Source: Paraescarpia echinospica (taxonomy: Eukaryota > Annelida > Polychaeta > Sabellida > Siboglinidae). Taken from it: a DNA stretch of 64,000 bases. This document shows positions 46,098-57,400 of this stretch, in pieces; the stretch's first letter is position 1; every line of letters begins with the position of its first letter. The stretch covers positions 30,140,439 through 30,204,438 of the forward strand of contig CM034543.1 of NCBI GenBank assembly GCA_020002185.1. The letters are read 5' to 3'. The position numbers and the translations under genes were made by a program. Under the pieces are notes generated by a model. It ran no database searches. It worked only from the letters and a program-made list of their open reading frames with translations, and was not told the origin of the DNA.

Positions 46098-46942
46098 CTA
46101 CAACGGCGTACAATAACTACAACGGGGTACAATAACTACAACGGGGTACAATAACTACAACGGGGTACAATAACTACAACGGGGTACAATAACTACAACG
46201 GAGTACAATAACTACAACGGGGTACAATAACTACAACGGGGTACAATAACTACAACGGGGTACAATAACTACAACGGAGTACAATAACTACAACGGAGTA
46301 CAATAACTACAACGGGGTACAATAACTACAACGGAGTACAATAACTACAACGGGGTACAATAACTACAACGGGGTACAATAACTACAACGGGGTACAATA
46401 ACTACAACGGAGTACAATAACTACAACGGGGTACAATAACTACAACGGGGTACAATAACTACAACGGAGTACAATAACTACAACGGGGTACAATAACTAC
46501 AACGGGGTACAATAACTACAACGGAGTACAATAACTACAACGGGGTACAATAACTACAACGGAGTACAATAACTACAACGGAGTACAATAACTACAACGG
46601 AGTACAATAACTACAACGGAGTACAATAACTACAACGGAGTACAATAACTACAACGGAGTACAATAACTACAACGGGGTACAATAACTACAACGGAGTAC
46701 AATAACTACAACGGAGTACAATAACTACAACGGGGTACAATAACTACAACGGGGTACAATAACTACAACGGGGTACAATAACTACAACGGGGTACAATAA
46801 CTACAACGGAGTACAATAACTACAACGGGGTACAATAACTACAACGGGGTACAATAACTACAACGGAGTACAATAACTACAACGGGGTACAATAACTACA
46901 ACGGGGTACAATAACTACAACGGGGTACAATAACTACAACGG
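46098..46942. repeat. 19-bp satellite with two unit variants
   Basis: About 44 head-to-tail copies of TACAATAACTACAACGGGG with almost no difference except G or A at one position (CGGGG/CGGAG). The array runs straight into the 1000-N gap, so its true length is unknown. Confidence 0.98.
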
Positions 46943-47942
46943 NNNNNNNNNNNNNNNNNNNNNNNNNNNNNNNNNNNNNNNNNNNNNNNNNNNNNNNNNN
47001 NNNNNNNNNNNNNNNNNNNNNNNNNNNNNNNNNNNNNNNNNNNNNNNNNNNNNNNNNNNNNNNNNNNNNNNNNNNNNNNNNNNNNNNNNNNNNNNNNNNN
47101 NNNNNNNNNNNNNNNNNNNNNNNNNNNNNNNNNNNNNNNNNNNNNNNNNNNNNNNNNNNNNNNNNNNNNNNNNNNNNNNNNNNNNNNNNNNNNNNNNNNN
47201 NNNNNNNNNNNNNNNNNNNNNNNNNNNNNNNNNNNNNNNNNNNNNNNNNNNNNNNNNNNNNNNNNNNNNNNNNNNNNNNNNNNNNNNNNNNNNNNNNNNN
47301 NNNNNNNNNNNNNNNNNNNNNNNNNNNNNNNNNNNNNNNNNNNNNNNNNNNNNNNNNNNNNNNNNNNNNNNNNNNNNNNNNNNNNNNNNNNNNNNNNNNN
47401 NNNNNNNNNNNNNNNNNNNNNNNNNNNNNNNNNNNNNNNNNNNNNNNNNNNNNNNNNNNNNNNNNNNNNNNNNNNNNNNNNNNNNNNNNNNNNNNNNNNN
47501 NNNNNNNNNNNNNNNNNNNNNNNNNNNNNNNNNNNNNNNNNNNNNNNNNNNNNNNNNNNNNNNNNNNNNNNNNNNNNNNNNNNNNNNNNNNNNNNNNNNN
47601 NNNNNNNNNNNNNNNNNNNNNNNNNNNNNNNNNNNNNNNNNNNNNNNNNNNNNNNNNNNNNNNNNNNNNNNNNNNNNNNNNNNNNNNNNNNNNNNNNNNN
47701 NNNNNNNNNNNNNNNNNNNNNNNNNNNNNNNNNNNNNNNNNNNNNNNNNNNNNNNNNNNNNNNNNNNNNNNNNNNNNNNNNNNNNNNNNNNNNNNNNNNN
47801 NNNNNNNNNNNNNNNNNNNNNNNNNNNNNNNNNNNNNNNNNNNNNNNNNNNNNNNNNNNNNNNNNNNNNNNNNNNNNNNNNNNNNNNNNNNNNNNNNNNN
47901 NNNNNNNNNNNNNNNNNNNNNNNNNNNNNNNNNNNNNNNNNN
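46943..47942. other. Assembly gap (1000 N)
   Basis: Exactly 1000 N, a conventional unknown-size gap. The satellite on the left and the LINE ORF1 on the right both run into it. Confidence 0.99.
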
Positions 47943-48860
47943 CACTGGTTCTGTGACGGTTGTGACAAAAATGCATTGACTGCTATGAGAACTGATAGAA
48001 CAATTGAACAGGAATGTGAAGCATACCTGTCAAAATACTCTGAGAGACTAAGCATTGTTGAAACCAAAATAAACACAAAAGCAGACAAGAAGACTGTAGA
48101 AGATCTGTCCATGAACGTCTCAGTACTGGCGGCACATGTAGAACTACTGTCAAACAGCACAGCCACAGGTACATCCCTTGTTCATCATTCCATGAGCCCA
48201 AACAGCCAAACAGAAGCAATCAGTGCAGAGGTAAATAAAGTGGTTGATGAGTATAGAGACAGGGAACGCAGAAAATATAATGTGATTGTTCACAATATGA
48301 AAGAATCAATCTCAGCCAACACAGAAGAGAGAAAACACCATGATATGCTGTCTGTAGCAGATCTAGCAGCATGTATTGGCATCACAGACTTTACAGTGAA
48401 AGAAGTCATTAGACTGGGTAAAAGAACAGAAAACAGAGACAGACTGCTGAAAGTGACAGTCGACACCGTTGCCCAGAAGAGATCCCTGCTATCAAATGCT
48501 ACTAAAGTTCGAGAGATCACCGAAAATGCTGCCTTCAAGAAAGTGTTCATAACACCTGACCTCACGTTCCAAGAACGAGAAAAGAACAGGAAATTGCGTG
48601 CTGAACTTGCCACAAGAAAGCATGAAGGTGAGACAGATCTTGTCATCAAAAATGGTCTGATCATCCAAAAAGAAAGAAGACCAAACAACAACCAAGATGT
48701 TCCACATGGTACAGCCAGACATGCAACACCACAATCAGAATGGGCAAGTAGCACTTCTGGAAACATGGGAAACACAACAACCCATGACCGAAGATCCACA
48801 CATCAAGCAGCCAACCATCAGCCCTTTCGAGGAGCCCCCGAAGACGATGGGAATACTTAA
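47943..48860 (+). CDS. LINE ORF1 (PHD-like remnant, coiled coil, nucleic-acid-binding), 5' end in gap
   Basis: The open frame is already running at the gap edge (HWFCDGCDKNAL, the end of a PHD-like zinc finger). It continues with a coiled coil (EQECEAYLSKYSERLSIVET), a basic REKRRKNVIVHN-like block (DRERRKYNVIVHNMKESI), and an RRM-like segment with VIRLGKR, LLKVTV and FKKVFITPDLTFQEREKNRK. This is the architecture of CR1/Jockey-group ORF1 proteins that coat the LINE RNA. No internal stop is seen. A start at 47985 (ATG) would drop the zinc finger; the real start is probably in the gap. Confidence 0.82.
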   Translation, partial: HWFCDGCDKNALTAMRTDRTIEQECEAYLSKYSERLSIVETKINTKADKKTVEDLSMNVSVLAAHVELLSNSTATGTSLVHHSMSPNSQTEAISAEVNKVVDEYRDRERRKYNVIVHNMKESISANTEERKHHDMLSVADLAACIGITDFTVKEVIRLGKRTENRDRLLKVTVDTVAQKRSLLSNATKVREITENAAFKKVFITPDLTFQEREKNRKLRAELATRKHEGETDLVIKNGLIIQKERRPNNNQDVPHGTARHATPQSEWASSTSGNMGNTTTHDRRSTHQAANHQPFRGAPEDDGNT

Positions 48861-48959
48861 TAAAAAAAATGATGTTCCAAACCCTCAGCACATGCACAAT
48901 GTTTTCATCAAAGCACCACAAGCACAAGGAGAGGAACAAAATGCACAAGTTATTGATGG

Positions 48960-50670
48960 TGAAGCACAGCACATAGACTGCAAAAAGACAATGAAATGTT
49001 GGTCAACCAATGTTGACACACTAACTAACAAACTGGATGAGCTGAAGACACTAATTGCTAGTGAGATGCCAGATATTATCACGATAACCGAAGTCTGCCC
49101 AAAAGCCATTGACATAACACTAACAAAACAAATGATTGACATAGATGGCTATGATGCTTTCCCAAACACCCTGGAAGGTAGAGGGGTTGTAATTTACGTG
49201 AGGAAGTGGTTGAGAGCTATACCAGAAGAGCCCTCACAGATGACATCTTCGATGAATCTGCCTGGTGTACAGTCAATCTAAAAAACAAGGACAAACTACT
49301 GATAGGGGTAGTATACCGTAGTCCTAACAGTGACTCTGAAACAACGATACACTCCTCCAGTTGATCAAAACAGTCTGCAACAGTCGAGGTGTGACACATA
49401 TGTAAGATTATGGAAAGCATTATTCGAGACCATCTCCTGGCTCATATGACTACGAACAACATGTTCCACAAAGATCAGCATAGATTTAGACCAGGCAGGT
49501 CATGCACCACCCAACTCCTAGAAGTCATGGAGAATTGGACTACCACCATTGACTCAGGCGGATGTATAGACACAATATACCTTGACTTTGCGAAAGCCTT
49601 CGATATGGTGCCACACAAAAGACTAGCAAAAAAACTAACTGCGTATGGCATCCAAGGAGAGGTGGCAGCGTGGATCGCAGCTTTCATAACGGGATGAAGA
49701 CAAAGGGTAGTGGTAAATGGGAAGCTATCAGAATGGGCAGAGGTCACAAGTCACATATCTCAGGGAAGTGTCCTTGGCCCCATTCTATTCATCCTGTTCA
49801 TTAACGATCTACCAGACGGTATAAACAGTGGACTGAAGATCTTCGCCAGTGATACAAAAAAGTATCGAGATGTAAGGTGTGAAATGGACAAAAAGATATT
49901 ACAAGAAAACATTAACAAACTAACATCGTGGTCAGGGAAATGACAGTTACATTTCAATCCATCGAAATGCAAACATCTGACTTTTGGCAAGCCGAAACTT
50001 AACACCACATACACAATGACAAGTAAAGATGGGGAAGTGTCAGAAATCAACAGCACATCAGAAACAGAAAAAGATCTCGGTGTAACGTTCGACAGATCCC
50101 TAAAATTCCGACAGCATATTGGCACCATTGCAAAGAAGGCAAACCAGATGACAGGCCTCATCAAACACGTTTAAACATCTGGACAGTAGCAGCTTCCGAT
50201 TATTATATACAGCGCTAGTGAGACCACATCTCGACTATGCTGACTCCATCTGGAACCCGCACTACGCCGTAGACATCAACACCCTTGAAAGAGCACAACG
50301 GAGAGCAACCAAGCTGGTCCCAGAAATAAGAAACTTAAACTATGAAGACAGGCTGAAACATCTTAACTTACCAAGTCTGGCATACCGAAAGAAGAGGAGA
50401 CCTGATCCAAGTCTACAGAATTACCAATGGCATCGACGACATCAATCAAGAGGACTTCTTCATGATCACAACAAACCGCACACGAGGCCACAACAACAAA
50501 TTGTATAAGACACCAAGCAGACTTGATATTAGGAAACACTCCTTTTCACAACGCATCTTCCTAGACTGGAACAACCTTTCTCAGCAAACAGTGAACGCTG
50601 AAAACATCCTCTCCTTCAAAATAAAACTCGACAAAGAATTGAAGATGGACAGGTTTAAATTTTAATAAAA
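48960..50670 (+). pseudogene. LINE ORF2 (endonuclease and reverse transcriptase), decayed
   Basis: The APE-like endonuclease N-terminus (WSTNVDTLTNKLDEL...PDIITITEVCPK) ends in a frameshift near 49281 (GVVYRSPNSDSE follows). A large internal deletion then leads directly to RT at FHKDQHRFRPGRSCTTQLLE. Next come YLDFAKAFDMVPHKRL, a stop near 49696, SQGSVLGPILFILFIND, FASDTKKY where FADDT is expected, a stop near 49942, and the thumb (RPHLDYADSIW...RRATKLVPEIRNL) to the C-terminus (RKHSFSQRIFLDWNNL). The first Asp of the catalytic pair is Ser, so the copy is inactive. Confidence 0.9.
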
Positions 50671-50954
50671 GCACAAAATAACAAGACAAGCCACGTTCTC
50701 AATATCAAAATACGATGCATAAAGGCGGGTGTACACAAGGCTGTAGCCTTACTTTAAAACCCGAAGATCCAGGCAAGTTATCCAGGCAAGTAATTTTTCG
50801 GTGACAAGTGAACTGTGAAGCGACATACCGACCACTATACTCTATAGTATAGACTATACTCTATAGTGACTAGGCCCAGGAAAGTGAGGACAAACGAAAA
50901 GTTCACTGCGTGAACACAAATGTACCCAAATGTTGTAGGTCCATTTTATACTAA

Positions 50955-51200
50955 ATACTTAGGCTATTTCTAGAGCAGCTCTAGAAAAAAGGCATGCCAT
51001 AGGCTATTTCATGAAACCGGCCCATTCCATTTATTATTAATGAATTTAATGCTGCTGAATCATATCCTGCATGTTTTTGTCCTTCTTGATGGGGGGAATT
51101 GAGGAGAGATATTTCTAGAACTGCTTTAGAAATAAGGGTATTGGCTATTTCTAGAGCAGCTCTAGAAATAAGGGCATAGGCTATTTCTACAGCAGATATC
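50955..51200. repeat. Palindromic repeats left of the Tc1 element
   Basis: Repeated palindromes of TTTCTAGAGC, one base, GCTCTAGAAA (about 50968, 51148), each followed by TAAGGCAT-like sequence, plus a degenerate one at 51110. The block 51045-51135 recurs in the same orientation at 52690-52785. Confidence 0.85.
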
Positions 51201-51304
51201 AACGTGCATGCAAGGGCATTTAGTAATTTTTTGGTGGTATATAGTAATTGTTTTAAGTAAATGGAAAAATATTGTCCACAAATGTTTTTTAATAACTTGT
51301 ATGC

Positions 51305-52310
51305 CCCCCTCTAGCATTCACACACTCCTGTCAATGACATGGCATACGATCCGGCTGATGTAATTTTGAGGTATGGCCTGCCATTCCTGAACTAGGGCAT
51401 TGGTCAGGTCAGAACAAATGTAACACGTCTGGGAAGCATGTCCCAGAGATGTTCTATTGGGTTCAGGTCAGGAAACCTAGCCGGCCAGTTAATCACAGTG
51501 ATACCTTCATCCTCAAGGAAGGTCTGGACACACGAGCTGTGTGGGGACGTGCATTATCTTGCACTAAGATGAAATCATCCCCAACAGCACCTGCATACGG
51601 TCTTACAATAGGCTCCAGGATGGCATTGCGATATCTTGTTGTTATACTGTTATACCACCTCTGGCAAACACATACAGGTCCTTATGACCATCCAAAGACA
51701 CTCCGGCCCAAACCATGACTGAGCCTCCACCGTACCGGTCAACTTCCACAATGTTACAGTCAACATAACATCCTCCCTGGCATCTCCACACTCTAACACG
51801 TGTATCATTAGTTGACACAGAGAACCTGCTCTCATTTGTGAAGAGGACTGGCCTCCAGTGACACAGCTGCCAGTTCTGGTGCTCACTTGCAAAGTCCAAA
51901 CGTGCTGTACGGTATTGCGCAGTGAGAATGGGGCCTGTGGCAGGTTATCTGGCTCTCATATCATCCTCATGGAGTTGATTCCTGGTTGGAAAAGTGAACT
52001 TCAGTAGCACGGCAGAAGTCAATTTCCAGGGATCGAGCTGTACTCATGCGATTGCGATGAGACAAAATGACGAGAGAACGGTCTTGTCTAGGGGTTGTCA
52101 TCCGCAAACGACCTTGACCTAGTCTCCTGGTGTACTGCCCAATGTCCTGGTAATGTCTCCATAGTCGGCTGACTATACTTGGAGACACATCAAACATCCG
52201 AGCTACCACCCGAACCTGTTCACCATATTCTAGCAGTTGCGCAGTCCAGGCAACCTCAGTGTGGTACAAATACCGCCTGGCAGCACCATCGACCATCAGG
52301 AGACATCCAG
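51305..52310 (-). mobile_element. Tc1-like DNA transposon, inactive
   Basis: The N-terminal helix-turn-helix (VAWTAQLLEYGEQVRVVARM...VSRLWRHYQDIGQYTRR, then GQGRLRMTTPRQDR) is followed by the DDE domain. At the first catalytic site the Asp is Asn (LFTNESRFSV). The second site QDNARPHTA is intact, and the third NPIEHLW lies in another frame. Indels and stops split the gene into at least four pieces. Clear terminal inverted repeats were not found. Confidence 0.92.
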
Positions 52311-52518
52311 CAATCACAATCCACGCTGAAAACATCAAGATGCCCAAGGACTGGAAATTAACTAATGCAACTACCACAAAATCCTTTCCTTATGTAGGGG
52401 TGTCCACACACAGCCACACCTAGAGGTATTGTCATCACGCTTGAGTTCATTCAAACATAAGCTGTTTCGTAGCTAAGACAATCCCCTAATCACACATAGA
52501 ATGCACAGAGTGTAACTT

Positions 52519-52644
52519 GTGTGGTAGACCAGGTGTGGTAGACCAGGTGTGGTAGACCAGGTGTGGTAGACCAGGTGTGGTAGACCAGGTGTGGTAGACC
52601 AGGTGTGGTAGACCAGGTGTGGTAGACCAGGTGTGGTAGACCAG
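52519..52644. repeat. 14-bp minisatellite GTGTGGTAGACCAG
   Basis: Nine exact units. It produces a spurious PGLPHLVYHTWSTT reading frame on the - strand. Confidence 0.98.
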
Positions 52645-52689
52645 GTGCGCCATTCCCAATATTTGTTCCTTCAATTATTTTGAGTAGTG

Positions 52690-52790
52690 TAAATGCGACA
52701 CTGCTGAACCATATCGTGCATGTTTTTGTCCATCTTGATGGTGAGATTCAGATGAGACCTATTTCAAGAGCTGCTCTAGAAATAACGCTG
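52690..52790. repeat. Right-flank copy of the Tc1-flanking repeat
   Basis: Shares CTGCTGAA(C/T)CATATC(G/C)TGCATG and TTTTTGTCC(A/T)TCTTGATGG with 51045-51095, then the TTTC(A/T)AGAGC palindrome, in direct orientation. Confidence 0.8.
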
Positions 52791-52799
52791 AATCTGATC

Positions 52800-54437
52800 G
52801 TTGTTCCTAGAGCGTATTTTACTGTTATAAAAGAAAACATGAAACAACTGGATTTAAATTTTGGGACCTAAAAATAGTTAAATTATCAGGGTGCACAAAA
52901 ATAATTCTCAGATTCACTGTTCCAATAGTTAGTCCCTGTTTTATTACCCTGGCGTTAACCTGGCTTTATAACTTCATTATGGTTACCTCGTCTATCACCC
53001 TGCTACTAATTAATTTTTTGAGTGGCTGAATGGCCCTACAGTATATCCTGTGAAACAAATGTTATATGTAGGGACTACATTTTTTAATGAATTAATTAAA
53101 CTTATATTTCAACATACATAATAAAGCAGCTTATTATTTATTACTGATTAAACTTTGTTTCAAAAACAACAAACAAAAAAGTAGCTAATTATTAAATTAT
53201 AGAAAAAACATGGAAAACTGTTCTGAACATTTCACACAAAAAATTTATACAGAACATGGATTTGCAAGAATTGGTTCAAAGTGGTGGCCATTTTGTTTGT
53301 TACCATGGAAACGGGGTTCTAACCAAAAAAACTCTCCATCACACTCTCCTCCACAAACTAGCTTAAGTACATAATGCCTGTACTGTGGCTTGGGCTTGAC
53401 CCATGATGGCAATTTTGGCCTTTTGCCAACTCTTCAACATTCTGCAGTGAATTCAAGCTCAATATTACATTCAATTTTGAAGTGATCACGTAATTTTTTA
53501 TCCACTGTGGAATGTATGGTAATGGCATGTTCTTGTTTTGTATTGATAATCAGTCATATATTCTAAAAATAAATATAATTGTACTTTTAAAATTTAATAC
53601 CATATAATTTATCACTTTGATTTTAGATGTACATGACATATTTTTGATATAATTTAATGCTGGGTGTTTTTATATTTTCATATGCTGCCAGACATGAAAA
53701 TAAAAACATGACATTTTCAAACATATGTCACGAACAACTACACTCAATGTTATAAAAATATATTGTATTCATCAAGACAAATGTACCATATTCTTAGTAA
53801 TTGCCATATATTACTACTTAAAAGAGATTTTAACTTTACCACAAACATCTGTTTCTCACACCACAGTGAAAACAACAAAAGGTGGCACCATCGGGTGTAA
53901 CTTGTGAGTTGTTTTACTGTTTGTTGCTCAAGAAATAGCCAGGGCATGTACTAAATGTGTTTATGTACACCAACTCACTGAGCCCACGGTGATGCACGAC
54001 ACAATACCGGCAGATGTCGTTCTTCCTAAGGACAGTCCTAGAATGGAATGGTTTGCCTCAGTAGGTAGTGACGGCCAAGTCCCTGGATTGCTTCAAGTAT
54101 AAATACCAAACCCCTCACCCCCTCCCCCACCCCCTTTCTCCTGCTTATCACTGTACTTTGCCCTATCTTTACTATACCACATCCTCTAACCACCTTCCTA
54201 CATTTAAGATATCTTAAAACCTCACTGGCCATCTTTGCAACCTCTATACGACATAGTCATCAGTATATTGTTGTTGGCCATAAAAAGGAAGAAGAAAAAT
54301 CAAATTGTATGTATATTATAGAATAATGCTATATAATTGTTAATTGGACTATTTTTAGATCGCCGGTGAACTGTGCATGTGCCAAGAATGCCTCTGTTTG
54401 GGGATACCAGCGTTGTATAAGACTTTATTATTATTAG
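52800..54437. other. AT-rich intergenic or 5' HPF1 intron DNA
   Basis: No convincing first exon of HPF1 or MMAA was found here. At about 54017-54110 a short + strand stretch (FFLRTVLEWNGLPQ, then VVTAKSLDCFKYKYQ) resembles the C-terminal end of a LINE reverse transcriptase. The rest is unrecognised. Confidence 0.45.
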
Positions 54438-57400
54438 GTCGAAGAGCCAGTGAAGAAAAAGGCAAAAATAGAAGACTTCTTCAACGAGGGAAAGAAGAAA
54501 CCTGCTGATGAGGCAACAACAAGTTCTGCAGCTGACCAGGACGACAAGGAAGTTGTCAACCCTGAACAGGGTAATTACATTGGTGGAAACTGATTCAATG
54601 TGGTTTACCCTGTTGTTCTTTGAAGGCTGTCGGTCCACATGCTTCAGCCAGATTTAATAGTTACAAAATTATAATTTCATGGAACTTTTGACAGTTTCTG
54701 TTGAACGGTGTGTTGTGTTTGTATGTTTTCATACACATAGAAAACTGAAATCTTTTACATTTCAACATGTATAATTATTACCGGGGTAGCTGGCAATTGA
54801 GGTGGCGCCATCTTGTTTTTAATTCAGTAACCTGCCAACAACGGCATATTTGTGCAAAAAACATTTTAGAAAAAAAAATAGGTTAAGCAAATCATAAAAC
54901 ACAACGTATGTGATGGGATAGTTTATTTTACAAATTAGTAACAATTTTAATGTGTTTTAATGTAAATAAATAATTGTTATTAAAATCGAACATACACTAT
55001 ATCGCCAGCTTTTGTCATAACTTGCCTGTTAAATTTTTTTTATTGTCTTGGTAGGTATTACACAGTTAAATGCCAATGTGGTCAAGCAGTAAAGAAATGA
55101 TTTTTTTCAGAGAATGACACAGTATTGGTTGACAATGAAGAAAAAAACAAGAAAGATGCATCTTCAAACATAAAAGTCACAGCTGACCCAGCAGATGTCC
55201 AAGAAGATATCAAAAGCAAATTTCTGGTGGAGATGCCTGAAGATTTCTACCAATTTTGGGATTTTGCCAAAAACCTTCATCCTAAAAACCCTCAAGGTAA
55301 TTAGGTCTGCTCTGAACAAGGTCTGTGAAATGGAAAAAAGGGATGTGCTGCCATGTTTACAGACTAACTATGTCCTCCAGAAACACTTCAATTTCTTTCC
55401 ACAACTACAAACTTAATTAAAACAAATGTTGGCAGTTAATATGTTATAACGGACTGTATTTTACAATAAAAAAGGAACGCACAACCTTTAATAGTAACAT
55501 ATAGTCTTATTTGATTGAATGCCTTACAATGCCTACTACATATGTAATTAAATTTCTTTCTTAAATTATTTCAAGATTTTTGGAGTACTTACTCAGCAGT
55601 TTAAAAAAAATTATTTTGTAATGTTCATGTTTAGACAGTTTAACTTATTCTGCTATTGGTGTAGATTTAAAGGGAACGGCTGTCCGTGTGTTCTTATTTA
55701 TTACGATATCCCGTCTTCAAGTCCATTAAAATACACCTTCACCCCCTGGTACACATATTCATTTGAAAACCATCTCGACTTCTGTGGAAAGAATTCAGCT
55801 ACAATACAGACACCTGGCCTGACTCCTTCACTTATATCCGCCATTGTCCTCTTATTGTTGAAACTAGTCTGTCATTATCCATTCAGATGCTATCAAGGCC
55901 AGTCTGGGTCTTACGTTGGTGGGTCCGTACGACGTCCTGGCAGAAAAGTGCCCAAGACACGGTTCCTCCACCTTGTGTTATCTCACTCACTACAGATACT
56001 GCTACGACCCGCCTGAGTTTCTCACAGTTGTCAAGGGTTCGGAGAAAACACAATTCCACTTTGGTTATTACAGGTGGGTGCCAGATTCTCTATTACATTT
56101 TGTTCCAGGATATTGTTTATTTTACTATTACAGTTGAGGAGGAAAACGCAAGTCGCATCCTGCTAGATTCGTGTTGTGCCAGTGTAGTGATGAATGCAAG
56201 AAACACGTAACAAGAGTGGTGGTTCAAAGCACTGAAGGCAGGTTGTGATGTGTGTACACTGATGGATCTTTGATTTGTCTCCCGTGGTAGTACATCTTTT
56301 TGAACATAGAATACTGGTGCCCTGTGTTTTGTTTGTGCTGGCTGACATGGGCTGGTGACAAGAATAAAGATAGGTGTTCTTTAAGTCTTGGGTTTACAGT
56401 TCATCTATGTTGCCAACTTGTCTTTGGGGTGTACCGACAGTGACCACAGTTAGCATTGTGTGTTGTCTTTGGCTTGTTTCTGTGGAGTTAGCAACACAAG
56501 TGCTGATGAAGACTGCACTAACGAAGAATTCATATAAAATATATTTTTTAATTGTGAATGTTTTTAAATGTAATGTCAGCAAATATTGATATTACCAAAG
56601 AATTCAGAACGTTGTTATATTCAAGGGTCTGCATGATCATCTGTAAAAATACACTTCTTTCGTCCGGTTGTAAAGAAAACTGTTGGTTGCAGAGATGGTC
56701 CAAATGAGATGCCAGTCTTCGTGGCGTCAAATTCTGCCGCAGAGAACTGTACGTTGGCTGCAAGGGGGGAGAACATATTTGCTGCAATCAAGTAAGTTGT
56801 CTCAAACCTTGGCATACCTGGAATTTGTTTATTGGTTAACCCACCACACCCCCCACCCATCATAACTGCCCAATCTGTCATGGGCCCAACCGCCTGATGC
56901 CGCCCACAGGATAAGCCGAGCTTTAGCAACTCATATGGCGCCATCTACTGGATAATTGTGTGCTAAATACAATTTTTAATCTTGGGCGTTTGCTATAAAC
57001 TAGGGGTATTTTGTTGTGTAGTTTAATTTTGAAGGTCGAGATCTTGCTGAATTTGGAAAGTATGCATTGGGGAATTGGAGTGCATTTCATTACAACGTCA
57101 TCATTTTGATCTTACGGACTAGGAGTTCTGCATCCTTTACCATTTTAAGAAACAGTGTTTGTTCAGGTGAGGCATTGAAACGAGCATGACTTATTTCCCC
57201 CTAATATTCCATGTTTAAAGCATATTGCCTTATTTATGCCAACAATGTGTTTGTTGTAATTGAAGACAGCCCAGGAATTAAATAATGTTGGTGTCACAAT
57301 TTGCTGCAGCTGGTTCATTGAAGAACGACTGAAGGAGGGAAAAACAAAGACTCTTACTGAGCTGAAGGGGAAGTTAAGTGAGTGGGCAAAACGCCATGAC

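Noticed and set aside
46896..48166. Long - strand reading frames across 46943-47942
   Set aside because: They consist of N and have no content.
50830..50870. ACTATACTCTATAGT inverted words as a regulatory site
   Set aside because: Short low-complexity palindromes in repeat debris, with no gene next to them.
53866..53902. Short upstream exon of HPF1 (acceptor CACACCACAG, donor GTGAGT)
   Set aside because: Its phase does not match the exon at 54438 and it encodes nothing HPF1-like.
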